DNA from: UBA1672 sp963977495
GTDB taxonomy: Bacteria > Pseudomonadota > Alphaproteobacteria > Micavibrionales > Micavibrionaceae
Reading direction: 5' to 3'
DNA: 64,000 nt
Assembly (NCBI GenBank): GCA_963977495.1
Contig: CAXBOT010000001.1
Span: 806,001 to 870,000, forward strand
The notes below the pieces were generated by a model, which ran no database searches, was not told where the DNA came from, and saw only the letters and a program-made list of their open reading frames with translations. How positions within the stretch are numbered: the first letter of the stretch is position 1; the number at the start of each line of letters is the position of its first letter. Positions 26,171 through 34,251 of this stretch are shown here, in pieces. The translations under genes were made by a program, and so were the position numbers.

Positions 26171-27538
26171 TTATATAGCTTTTGAATGCTTCGGTTGTTT
26201 ATTTTCCGGATCTATGTACGCATCAAAAACGGAACAAATAGTCCGGGCCATACTTTTTGCTGCTGGATTGATAGAAATAGAACCATTCTGGTCTATTTTC
26301 AAAAAACCTTGTTTTTCGTATTGTCCCAGCAACTCCACTTCATGATCCAGATAATGCTCAGGGAAATTATGGGTGCAACAAAGCTCTTGAATATTTGCTT
26401 TAAAATCACACATTAGCCTTTCTATGACAGAACTACGCAAGCAATCATCATCAGAAAACAAATAAAAATTCTGGGCAGGCAGCTTTCCTGCCAGGATACT
26501 CTTCTTATAACTTGGTATGTCTCTTGCGTTTTGCATGTAACCCTGTTTGAGTTGACCAATAGAAGAAGCCCCAACACCAATAAGTATCTTCGACTTATCA
26601 GATGTATATCCTTGGAAATTTCTCTTTAGTTGCCCAATTCTGGCAGCATGCACAAGCTCATCTTCAGGTTTTGCAAAGTGGTCTATGCCTAAAGGCTCAT
26701 AACCTGCAGCTTCTAGCTTTTCGGTGCCAACCGTGAACAAATCAAAGCGCGCACTACTATCTGGCAAAGCATTATCATCAATCAATCGCATATGTTTTTT
26801 CATCCATGGGACATGAGCATATCCAAACAACGCAATGCGATCAGGATTAAGAAAAATAACTTTTTCTAAAGTATCTTCCATAGTTTTGACTGTCTGGTGA
26901 GGTAGGCCATAGAGCAAGTCAAAATTAATGCGGTTTATTCCATATTGCCTTAGAAGTAAGCACGCATCATGGCTAAGATGAAAAGGTTGGGGTCTATTTA
27001 TAGCGCTTAAGACACGACTATCAAAATCCTGAACGCCCAAACTAACGCGATTCACCCCCTCTTTCGCATAAGTTGCAACTTTGCCCTCTGTAAGCCCTCT
27101 TGGGTCCACCTCAATCGCTATTTCCGCATCAGGATGAATACAGAAATAAGATTTTAATTTCTGCATGACTTTCTTAAAGTCAGAAGGACTTAGTATTGTT
27201 GGTGATCCGCCCCCAAAATGAATATGCCTTACTACATGACCATCGCTTAACTTATCCGAGAGAAGATCGATCTCTTGCAAGATTAGGTGCAGATAATCTT
27301 CAACAGGTGAATACTGTTTTGTAGCCTTAGTATTGCAACCGCAATACCAGCAAAGTTTAGGACAAAAAGGAATATGAATGTACAGGGACAAATCAGATTT
27401 TAGTGGTAGGCTTTTCAACCAATCTGGATAAAGAGATTCGTCTTCAAGAGCCTGGAAATGAGGCGCCGTCGGGTAACTCGTATAACGCGGTACGAGCGAG
27501 TCAAATTGGAGAATCTTTTCACGTAAAGAGCATGACAT
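26171..27538 (-). CDS. hemN: Oxygen-independent coproporphyrinogen III dehydrogenase
   Basis: 455 residues, the usual HemN length. RYTSYPTAPHF at residues 18-28 is the family's substrate-side signature. The radical-SAM cluster motif is C59-PKL-C63-WY-C66-G-C68, the CxxxCxxCxC form specific to true HemN. GGGSP and GLPHQT follow. It oxidatively decarboxylates coproporphyrinogen III to protoporphyrinogen IX without O2, supplying heme for NarI, Hmp and cytochromes. It heads the operon hemN-ubiM-small protein. The FNR-type box lies only about 41 bases from its ATG, so its leader would be very short or absent if that box drives it. Confidence 0.92.
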   Translation of the reverse strand: MSCSLREKILQFDSLVPRYTSYPTAPHFQALEDESLYPDWLKSLPLKSDLSLYIHIPFCPKLCWYCGCNTKATKQYSPVEDYLHLILQEIDLLSDKLSDGHVVRHIHFGGGSPTILSPSDFKKVMQKLKSYFCIHPDAEIAIEVDPRGLTEGKVATYAKEGVNRVSLGVQDFDSRVLSAINRPQPFHLSHDACLLLRQYGINRINFDLLYGLPHQTVKTMEDTLEKVIFLNPDRIALFGYAHVPWMKKHMRLIDDNALPDSSARFDLFTVGTEKLEAAGYEPLGIDHFAKPEDELVHAARIGQLKRNFQGYTSDKSKILIGVGASSIGQLKQGYMQNARDIPSYKKSILAGKLPAQNFYLFSDDDCLRSSVIERLMCDFKANIQELCCTHNFPEHYLDHEVELLGQYEKQGFLKIDQNGSISINPAAKSMARTICSVFDAYIDPENKQPKHSKAI

Positions 27539-27572
27539 ATTATGGACACTAGATAATCAGGAAAACAATACC

Positions 27573-27586
27573 TTGATTTAGATCAA
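27573..27586. promoter_or_regulatory. FNR/Dnr-type box between hemN and gcdH
   Basis: TTGAT-TTAG-ATCAA, a perfect match to the FNR/anaerobox consensus. For gcdH, a -10-like TAGTAT at 27609-27614 gives the class II spacing (centre about -41.5). For hemN the spacing is less regular. Confidence 0.8.
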
Positions 27587-27631
27587 GCTGAGAAAGACAG
27601 AAAAAAGTTAGTATGGAACAGAGGTAAAAGA

Positions 27632-28816
27632 ATGAGTACACCAACATTTCAATGGGACGATCCACTTTTTTTGGATTCATGCTTGACCCATGATGAACGC
27701 ACGATACGTGATGCTGCGCATGCATACGCTAAGAACAATCTTGCACCGAGAATATTGGACGCTTATAGGCAGGATAGCTTTGCCCCCGATATATTAAAAG
27801 AAATGGGCGAGATAGGACTGCTTGGCTGCACATTGCCAACAGAATATGGTGGCTCCGGCACCAACTATGTTTCTTATGGTCTGATTGCCCGAGAAATTGA
27901 AAAAATAGATTCTGGCTATCGATCTTCCATGTCCGTGCAATCTTCGTTGGTGATGCACCCAATTTTCAAATGGGGGTCTGAAGATCAACGCCAAAAATTC
28001 TTACCCAAACTGGCAACTGGTGAGTATATAGGCTGCTTCGGCTTAACAGAACCGGACTCCGGATCAGACCCCAGCAGTATGAGGACTAAGGCAAAAAAAA
28101 CAAAAGGTGGCTACAGATTGACGGGTAGGAAAACTTGGATCAGCAATGCACCAATCGCTGATATTTTTATCGTTTGGGCAAAGTCTCCTGAACATGAAAA
28201 TAAGATAAAAGGTTTTATTCTTGAAAAAAACATGAAAGGTCTTTCAGCACCCACAATTAACGGAAAACTCTCACTACGAGCATCAGTTACAGGAGAAATT
28301 ATTATAGATGACGTTTTTGTTCCCGAAGACAACCTATTGCCAAATGCTTCAGGTTTAAGTGGCCCTTTTGAGTGCCTAAACCGTGCACGATACGGTATTG
28401 CATGGGGTGTTATGGGAGCAGCAGAATTCTGTTGGCATGCAGCACGTCAATATACCTTGGATAGAAAGCAATTTGGACGCCCTCTCGCACAGACACAGCT
28501 GGTACAAAAAAAACTTGCTGATATGCAAACGGAAATCACTCTTGGCCTACATGCAGCCTTGCGTGTAGGACGCTTAATTGATGAAGACAACTTTGCCCCT
28601 GAAATGATCTCATTAATCAAGAGGAATAACTGCGGAAAAGCACTTGATATTGCAAGAACGTCACGCGATATGCATGGAGCAAATGGCATTGCGGACGAAT
28701 TTCATATCATGCGCCATATGTGCAATCTGGAATCTGTGAATACGTACGAAGGAACACATGACATTCACTCCTTAATTCTTGGACGTGCCCAAACAGGACT
28801 ACAAGCATTTTCCTAA
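27632..28816 (+). CDS. gcdH: Glutaryl-CoA dehydrogenase
   Basis: 394 residues, acyl-CoA dehydrogenase fold. FGLTEPDSGSDPSSM and KTWISNAP are the FAD/substrate motifs. The C-terminal TYEGTHDIHSLILGRAQTG places the catalytic base at E373, as in glutaryl-CoA dehydrogenases. The N-terminus FQWDDPLFLDSCLTHDE also fits GcdH. The enzyme oxidises and decarboxylates glutaryl-CoA to crotonyl-CoA and CO2, passing electrons to ETF. Ribosome site GAGGTAAAAG. It is the only catabolic enzyme among the anaerobic genes and has its own FNR-type box. No partner genes of lysine or aromatic degradation are near. Confidence 0.88.
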   Translation: MSTPTFQWDDPLFLDSCLTHDERTIRDAAHAYAKNNLAPRILDAYRQDSFAPDILKEMGEIGLLGCTLPTEYGGSGTNYVSYGLIAREIEKIDSGYRSSMSVQSSLVMHPIFKWGSEDQRQKFLPKLATGEYIGCFGLTEPDSGSDPSSMRTKAKKTKGGYRLTGRKTWISNAPIADIFIVWAKSPEHENKIKGFILEKNMKGLSAPTINGKLSLRASVTGEIIIDDVFVPEDNLLPNASGLSGPFECLNRARYGIAWGVMGAAEFCWHAARQYTLDRKQFGRPLAQTQLVQKKLADMQTEITLGLHAALRVGRLIDEDNFAPEMISLIKRNNCGKALDIARTSRDMHGANGIADEFHIMRHMCNLESVNTYEGTHDIHSLILGRAQTGLQAFS

Positions 28817-28829
28817 TGAAAAAATGTCT

Positions 28830-30089
28830 TTAGAATTTAACGCCAACCTGCAGCCAAACTTTTTGCGTATCTGTGAAAGGCGCATCTTCTGCACTGTAAT
28901 CAGCGTATTTAACTAGAACATTTAGGTTTTTGAACGGCTGGCCTTCAGGTAATTGAAATGTTTTGCCAACTGACAAATCTATCTCGGATCCATAATCTCC
29001 TCGCTCATCACCATCAAAATCGTGATATACCGCCGTCAGCACAGTTCCATCGACCAAGGCATGTGCATCCGACACCTTATATGATATTTTACCGTAAATA
29101 TCTTCCAAACCATTGGCTGGTGTCATTAAAAACTTATCGGCCCAACCATTGAATTTATGCAATGTTGCCAAGGGTGTTTGAAAAGAATTTGTGCCATCAC
29201 CACCCAATACTTCATAACCCGCCTGCACAGTAAAACCATGCCCGCTAACAGCCGGAGAAATATGATAATACATCTCATCATAAATCGAGGTGTTATCACC
29301 ATAATCTTCTTGCAGTGCGACTTCTGCCTCATATGATAGCGCCCATGCGTCATCCACAGGCACTTTACCTGTTAGTCTCACACCATAAGTTTGTGAAGAT
29401 CCAGCTGGTAACTCGTCAAAATTAAGCCAGTAACCATAGGCACCGGCATGGAGCCACTCCGCAAAATCATAATTTGCCTTAGCAAAGTGGCTTTGGGAAT
29501 CGAGATCACCCAAAGGATGATCATCGCCGAAAATTCGATTTACATTCCATACATAACCATACTGAAGCGCAACATTTTCTATACCGTTGTAATTAAAAAC
29601 AATGGAATCAAATGTTTGATCATTCTGTCTCCAGCCTACTGTCCCTACAAACCTCTGGTTATCAAGGTTTATTCCTTGGCGTCCAGCCTTAACAAGAACT
29701 CCGGCCAATCCTGCCCATGAAAGCCATAGCTGGTTAAGTTCTGCAGTATCTGGATCTGCAACAACTGGATATGTCGCCTTGCCGTTAACTGTATCATTAA
29801 AACTATTGGCTCCAATATTCTGGACCAACTGCCCTTCTATCAGAGCCTGAAAATCTTTATAAACACCCGTCTTGAACCCTAAATTAGTGCGCACCGTAGA
29901 AGCCTTGCCCTCATTTGCGACACCGTCCTGATCAACAAACTCATACCGATACCGCGCTTCACCAAAAAACGATCCTTCTTTCACAATACTTTCAACCTCC
30001 TCTCCAGCAACGGCCGGCGTAACAGCGGGAAGACAGAAAAAACACGCACTGGCAAAAAAAAGAGAGTAGAAGGATTTTGTTTTTAGCAT
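28830..30089 (-). CDS. Outer-membrane porin, alginate-export type
   Basis: 419 residues from the ATG at 30089; a GTG five codons upstream is possible but less well placed. A signal peptide ends TPAVAGEE. The mature protein is beta-rich with alternating aromatic and polar residues, starts GEARYRYEFVDQDG, contains AGRQGINLDNQRFVG, and ends in LQVGVKF with the terminal Phe of beta-barrel proteins. This is the pattern of the alginate-export (Alginate_exp) porin family, which forms monomeric channels for small anions or organic acids. It has its own FNR-type box upstream and ends 13 bases from convergent gcdH. Confidence 0.75.
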   Translation of the reverse strand: MLKTKSFYSLFFASACFFCLPAVTPAVAGEEVESIVKEGSFFGEARYRYEFVDQDGVANEGKASTVRTNLGFKTGVYKDFQALIEGQLVQNIGANSFNDTVNGKATYPVVADPDTAELNQLWLSWAGLAGVLVKAGRQGINLDNQRFVGTVGWRQNDQTFDSIVFNYNGIENVALQYGYVWNVNRIFGDDHPLGDLDSQSHFAKANYDFAEWLHAGAYGYWLNFDELPAGSSQTYGVRLTGKVPVDDAWALSYEAEVALQEDYGDNTSIYDEMYYHISPAVSGHGFTVQAGYEVLGGDGTNSFQTPLATLHKFNGWADKFLMTPANGLEDIYGKISYKVSDAHALVDGTVLTAVYHDFDGDERGDYGSEIDLSVGKTFQLPEGQPFKNLNVLVKYADYSAEDAPFTDTQKVWLQVGVKF

Positions 30090-30153
30090 TTCATTATCTT
30101 TCACAATAGGGATAGAGACTTAAGTAGCCAGAAAATGGTTTAGAAAGGCCAAG

Positions 30154-30900
30154 TTATCCTTGATCTGGATCAAGTGTTTCAGAACAAACACAACTATATC
30201 CATCTAAGAAACTGTCTAAATTGGGATGATTATATGACTTTTCTTTTTTTCCGCTCTTACTGATATCTTGGAAACTGTAATCATCATTTTGGTATTCAAG
30301 GAGTTCTCCCTTATTCATATCAAAATACCAACCGTGTATGTGTATATGACCTTGCTCGTATCTGTCCCTAATCCATGGAAATGTTAATAGATTGGAAATC
30401 GAAACGATTATCGAGGCTTGCTCTAATGCTCTTATTTTATTACTAAGGTCTACACCCTGCATTTTTTCAAAAACTGCGTCACGAGCATCTTCACCAATAT
30501 TTATCCAGTGATTTAAAAATTCGAAATTGTGATAATCTTCGATTTGAAAGTCGCCGGTAGCTAGAGCATTAATGCCACCACATCCTGCGTGTCCTAAAAC
30601 AACAATATGGCTAACATTCAAAAAACGGACCGCGTATTCAATGGCTGAACTTGTTCCCCTCAATAGACCACCATTATTATACGGAGGGACTAAAGCAGCC
30701 ACGTTTCTGACGGCGAAGAATTCTCCTGGATCACTTTGCGTTAAAATAGCTGGATCAATACGCGAGTCAGAGCAAGCAATAACCAGAGTTTCAGGCTTCT
30801 GTCCCTCTACGACTAATTTCTTGTAGTGATCACCTTTTTCTTTTTTGTAATAATTATTTTTGAAATCAGAAAAGCCGGTGATTAGCTTATTATACGTCAT
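30154..30900 (-). CDS. Beta-class carbonic anhydrase
   Basis: 248 residues. The zinc ligands and dyad are all present: ACSDSR (C43, D45, R47) and HAGCGG (H104, C107). FFAVRNVAALVPPY between them is typical of the clade. It interconverts CO2 and bicarbonate in the cytoplasm. It has an FNR-type box 57 bases upstream, and the next box, for the porin, lies inside its last codons. In this set it could supply bicarbonate or handle CO2 released by gcdH. Confidence 0.92.
   Translation of the reverse strand: MTYNKLITGFSDFKNNYYKKEKGDHYKKLVVEGQKPETLVIACSDSRIDPAILTQSDPGEFFAVRNVAALVPPYNNGGLLRGTSSAIEYAVRFLNVSHIVVLGHAGCGGINALATGDFQIEDYHNFEFLNHWINIGEDARDAVFEKMQGVDLSNKIRALEQASIIVSISNLLTFPWIRDRYEQGHIHIHGWYFDMNKGELLEYQNDDYSFQDISKSGKKEKSYNHPNLDSFLDGYSCVCSETLDPDQG
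30160..30173. promoter_or_regulatory. FNR/Dnr-type box upstream of the porin
   Basis: TTGAT-CTGG-ATCAA, perfect consensus. It lies inside the 3' end of the carbonic anhydrase gene, about 77 bases before the porin ATG on the minus strand. The -10 region (CATTTT) is weak. Confidence 0.7.
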
Positions 30901-30950
30901 GCGCTCCTCCTCCTGAATTTATTACAATAAGTTAATTAGAAGGAGCTCCC

Positions 30951-30964
30951 TTGATTTGGATCAA
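30951..30964. promoter_or_regulatory. FNR/Dnr-type box upstream of carbonic anhydrase
   Basis: TTGAT-TTGG-ATCAA, perfect consensus, between the nrdG stop codon and the carbonic anhydrase start. The centre is about 57 bases from the ATG on the minus strand. AGGAGGAG serves as the ribosome site of the gene. Confidence 0.75.
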
Positions 30965-30969
30965 CCATG

Positions 30970-31716
30970 TCAAAAGTTTCGGAATTCCATATCGAATGAT
31001 TGTGCCGCAGGTATAAGCGCTTGATCTAAAATGCGTTTTTGCGGAGGCAAGAAGCCAAGAGTGGGTCGATCGTTATCTGATCGGAAGTTTTGAACATAAT
31101 AACAACCCGCATAATGACGTCTTTCAAGGTCATCAATAATAGAGGTAACATCATTCTCATCCATCAAGTCCGTATGAACTGTTGTACGTACTTCAAATGG
31201 CACTGCAGTTTGTCCGCACAACAAATCAAGTGTTTTTGCAAAAAAATCAAATTTTTCTACCCCCGTAACCTTTTTGAATTTGTCAGGTGGTGCCTTATAA
31301 TCAAGAGCAACATAGTCCAGAAGCCCTTGACTTAAAAAGCGCTTAATAATGTCAGGCCGCAGTCCGTTAGTATCAAGCTTGATTGCATATCCTAAATTTT
31401 TGGCCATCTTTATAAAGTCCGGCAATCCTGGGTATGCTGATGCCTCTCCTCCGGAAAGAACGACACCATCCAGTAGACCTTGGCGTTTTTTCAAAAACGT
31501 CACAACATCTTCAACTTTACCTCGCCCTTTCCCCTTTACAATTTGGGGATTGTGGCAATATGAACAACGCATATTACACCCTGAAAACCATACTATACAC
31601 GCTGTTCTTTGAGGAAAATCAAGCATAGTAAATGGCGTAACACTGAAAATGGGCAAAGCCCCCTGCACTAGTACAGGGAACTCAACCTCATGCTTATCTG
31701 CTACTGTAGAAGCCAT
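30970..31716 (-). CDS. nrdG: Anaerobic ribonucleotide reductase activating enzyme
   Basis: 248 residues, radical SAM. The cluster motif is C47-NMR-C51-SY-C54, after DFPQRTACIVWFSG, the common NrdG start. VVLSGGEAS is the SAM-binding GGE motif. It makes the glycyl radical on NrdD using SAM and reduced flavodoxin or ferredoxin. It lies six bases downstream of nrdD, as is usual. Slightly longer than the short E. coli type and closer to the longer NrdG form of other bacteria. Confidence 0.9.
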   Translation of the reverse strand: MASTVADKHEVEFPVLVQGALPIFSVTPFTMLDFPQRTACIVWFSGCNMRCSYCHNPQIVKGKGRGKVEDVVTFLKKRQGLLDGVVLSGGEASAYPGLPDFIKMAKNLGYAIKLDTNGLRPDIIKRFLSQGLLDYVALDYKAPPDKFKKVTGVEKFDFFAKTLDLLCGQTAVPFEVRTTVHTDLMDENDVTSIIDDLERRHYAGCYYVQNFRSDNDRPTLGFLPPQKRILDQALIPAAQSFDMEFRNF

Positions 31717-31722
31717 AAAAAA

Positions 31723-33774
31723 TCATACCCCACGGAACAAATTACCTGTGTCGACCCATTCCTCGACAAAATGTTTGCGTTCACGGTGTTCTCCCTTTTT
31801 CCCCTTGTTAAAACTCTCAACGGGACGGAAATACCCCATAACACGCGTCCAGACTTTAGTGGTCTCACCACAAGTTGGACACTCAGGTTGTTCACCATTC
31901 AAATACCCATGCGTATTACAAACAGAGAATACCGGCGTGACCGTAATATACGGAAGCTGATAATTTCCAAGCACCTTCTTCACAAACCGCTTACATGCAT
32001 CTGCAGTACTTAGCTTTTCATTCATATACAAATGTAACACCGTGCCACCAGTATACTTGCATTGCAGCTTGTTTTGCAGTTCCAACGCCTCAAAAGGATC
32101 ATCTGTATGGTCAACTGGTATTTGCGAAGAGTTCGTATAATAGATATTCTCACCTGACCCAGCTTGAAGAATATCTGGATACTTTTTAATATCTTCCTTT
32201 GCAAAACGGTACGTTGTCCCTTCCGCTGGTGTGGCCTCCAAATTATAAAGATTGCCGCTTTCTTCTTGATACTTAATCAAACGCTGTCGCATGAATTCTA
32301 GTATATCAAGACTAAGTTGAATCCCCTGCTCATCTGTAAGATCATGATCGTCCTCAGTGAAATTCCGAACCATCTCATTCATGCCGTTAACGCCAATCGT
32401 GGAAAAATGGTTACGAAAAAACGGAAGATACCGTGCAGTATAAGGATACAATCCACGGTCATACATCTTCTGCGCAAACACCCTTTTCTTTTCCAATGTG
32501 GAATATGAAATATCCATCAGACGCTCCACTTCTTCTACCAGCGCCTCGTAGTTACCTTTAAAGCGATAACCAAGCCTTGCCATATTCAAAGTCACGACAC
32601 CTATAGATCCAGTCATTTCAGCAGAACCAAATAGACCATTACCGCGCTTGAGTAATTCTCGTAAATCCAGTTGAAGACGGCAGCACATTGAGCGCACAGC
32701 ACCAGGAGAATATGCTTCAGGATTGGGACGCCTTTCGCCAGTTTGTTCATCAACAAGGAACTGGCTACCAACAAAATTCTGAAAATATGAGCTTCCGACT
32801 TTAGCCGTATTTTCAAAAATAGCGTTGGCCACTTTGCTATCCCAATCAAAATCTTCGGTAATATTCACCGTCGGAATAGGAAAGGTAAATGGCTGGCCCG
32901 TAGAATCTCCTTCAGTCATCACTTCATAATAAGCTATGTTGATCATCTCCATTTCTGGAACAAAATGTTTGAATGTCAGGTCTTCGAGACTGCGGATGCC
33001 CAAATCACGCTGCTGCGCTCGCTTCAATAACTCCGGATCATTAATATCTTTAAAAAAATGCAGATCACTATGCGTCGGAATTTGATTCTGAAGATCGTCA
33101 GGAACCGTTATATCGAGTGTAATATTCGTAAACGGAGACTGCCCCCAACGCGCTGGAACATTCAAATTATAAACAAACTGACAAATAGCTTTCTTGACTT
33201 CTTTGAACGATAGATTGTCATAGAAAACATAAGGTGCGAGATAGGTATCAAAACTGGAAAAAGCCTGAGCTCCTGCCCATTCAGACTGCAAAATCCCTAA
33301 AAAATTGCTCATTTGCCCCAGCGCTTCTCTAAAATGTCTCGGCGGCTTTGATGAAACCCTACCTCCCACTCCATTAAACCCATCGTTCAAAAGCGCGCGT
33401 AACGACCATCCAGCACAATATCCCGTCAAACAATCTAGGTCATGAATATGGATATCCCCTTCACGATGAGCTTTGCCCTCTTCAGAGCTATACACCTCAT
33501 CCAGCCAAAAATTAGCAATCACTTTTCCTGCTACATTATTGATCATTCCCGCGTTTGAATATCCTGTATTGGCGTTAGCATTGATACGCCAATCAGACCC
33601 AGAGATAAACTCACTCACAGCAGCACTACAATCAACGTCTGTTCCTCCATAAAGTGTTACAATTTGATCATCATCGTTAGCCTTATTGAGAGGCATGACC
33701 TTAGCCGTATTTAACGCATCTTTATTATCAAAAGAGCCGTTAGACTGTTGTGATGTAGTAGAAAAATGAGGCAT
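31723..33774 (-). CDS. nrdD: Anaerobic ribonucleoside-triphosphate reductase
   Basis: 683 residues from the ATG at 33774, fixed by a strong AAGGAG seven bases upstream; a TTG five codons earlier is unlikely. The catalytic core is complete (HIHDLDCLTGYCAGWSL, MTGSIGVVTLNM). The C-terminal zinc site is CNTHGYLNG plus ECPTC, and the glycyl radical site is RVMGY (G647). Only about 45 residues precede the core, so the N-terminal ATP-cone seen in many NrdD proteins is absent. It makes dNTPs from NTPs without O2. It is upstream of nrdG. The promoter region has two NrdR-like boxes and an FNR-type box. Confidence 0.93.
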   Translation of the reverse strand: MPHFSTTSQQSNGSFDNKDALNTAKVMPLNKANDDDQIVTLYGGTDVDCSAAVSEFISGSDWRINANANTGYSNAGMINNVAGKVIANFWLDEVYSSEEGKAHREGDIHIHDLDCLTGYCAGWSLRALLNDGFNGVGGRVSSKPPRHFREALGQMSNFLGILQSEWAGAQAFSSFDTYLAPYVFYDNLSFKEVKKAICQFVYNLNVPARWGQSPFTNITLDITVPDDLQNQIPTHSDLHFFKDINDPELLKRAQQRDLGIRSLEDLTFKHFVPEMEMINIAYYEVMTEGDSTGQPFTFPIPTVNITEDFDWDSKVANAIFENTAKVGSSYFQNFVGSQFLVDEQTGERRPNPEAYSPGAVRSMCCRLQLDLRELLKRGNGLFGSAEMTGSIGVVTLNMARLGYRFKGNYEALVEEVERLMDISYSTLEKKRVFAQKMYDRGLYPYTARYLPFFRNHFSTIGVNGMNEMVRNFTEDDHDLTDEQGIQLSLDILEFMRQRLIKYQEESGNLYNLEATPAEGTTYRFAKEDIKKYPDILQAGSGENIYYTNSSQIPVDHTDDPFEALELQNKLQCKYTGGTVLHLYMNEKLSTADACKRFVKKVLGNYQLPYITVTPVFSVCNTHGYLNGEQPECPTCGETTKVWTRVMGYFRPVESFNKGKKGEHRERKHFVEEWVDTGNLFRGV

Positions 33775-33846
33775 TGAATTCTCCTTCAAGAATGTGAGTT
33801 AATATCTTCTATTTAATAAATACGAGTGGGGACACCCCAAAGAAAA

Positions 33847-33894
33847 CCACAACATGTAGTGGCTACGAGAACAACATTGCACCATATATAGGCC
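33847..33894. promoter_or_regulatory. Tandem NrdR-like boxes before nrdD
   Basis: Two 16-base partial palindromes, CCACAACATGTAGTGG (33847-33862) and GCACCATATATAGGCC (33879-33894). They match 12 and 11 of 16 positions of the NrdR consensus and start 32 bases apart, three turns of the helix, the spacing typical of NrdR box pairs. NrdR represses ribonucleotide reductase genes when dATP is high. Confidence 0.5.
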
Positions 33895-33901
33895 ATTGGA
33901 T

Positions 33902-33915
33902 TTGATCTGGATCAA
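33902..33915. promoter_or_regulatory. FNR/Dnr-type box upstream of nrdDG
   Basis: TTGAT-CTGG-ATCAA, perfect consensus, about 134 bases before the nrdD ATG on the minus strand and just beyond the NrdR-like boxes. Confidence 0.75.
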
Positions 33916-34017
33916 CTGCGGATAAAAAAATTTCTACGTTTTCGTCTGTACATGCCCCCTTTCAGATACATAAAGAAAATAGGACATTCACCCCACCTGT
34001 TGCGCTCAAAAATAATC

Positions 34018-34031
34018 TTGATTCAGATCAA
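34018..34031. promoter_or_regulatory. FNR/Dnr-type box upstream of the small ORF and moeA
   Basis: TTGAT-TCAG-ATCAA, perfect consensus. It is 65 bases before the 51-residue ORF. A shorter related sequence, TTGATTCAA, follows at about 34068. Confidence 0.75.
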
Positions 34032-34089
34032 GTTCTTTTCACAATAAAAGTGTTTGGATTAACTAGATTGATTCAAGTTGGAAAAGCTA

Positions 34090-34245
34090 ATGAAGAAAAA
34101 CAAAACACTTCCGAAAAAACCATCTATTTTATATAATGACCAGCCAGCTAATGATCAGCCCCAAGAAACAGAACAAACTCAAAAGATTACTGACAAATTA
34201 CTAACGCCGAAAGAAAAGAGAGCCTGTGACCAAGCCACAGACTAA
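34090..34245 (+). CDS. Small hypothetical protein before moeA
   Basis: 51 residues, Lys- and Gln/Asp-rich, soluble, with one cysteine near the end (KRACDQATD). It is ATG-started with a modest site (GGAAAAG) and ends six bases before the moeA ATG, behind the FNR-type box, so it should be co-transcribed with moeA. No family recognised; it could also be a leader peptide that couples translation to moeA. Confidence 0.45.
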   Translation: MKKNKTLPKKPSILYNDQPANDQPQETEQTQKITDKLLTPKEKRACDQATD

Positions 34246-34251
34246 TAAATC

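Noticed and set aside
27531..27586. Leaderless hemN transcript from the FNR-type box
   Set aside because: The box centre is exactly 41.5 bases from the ATG, but no -10 hexamer fits that start; a better one (TATCTA) gives a short leader, and gcdH fits the box better.
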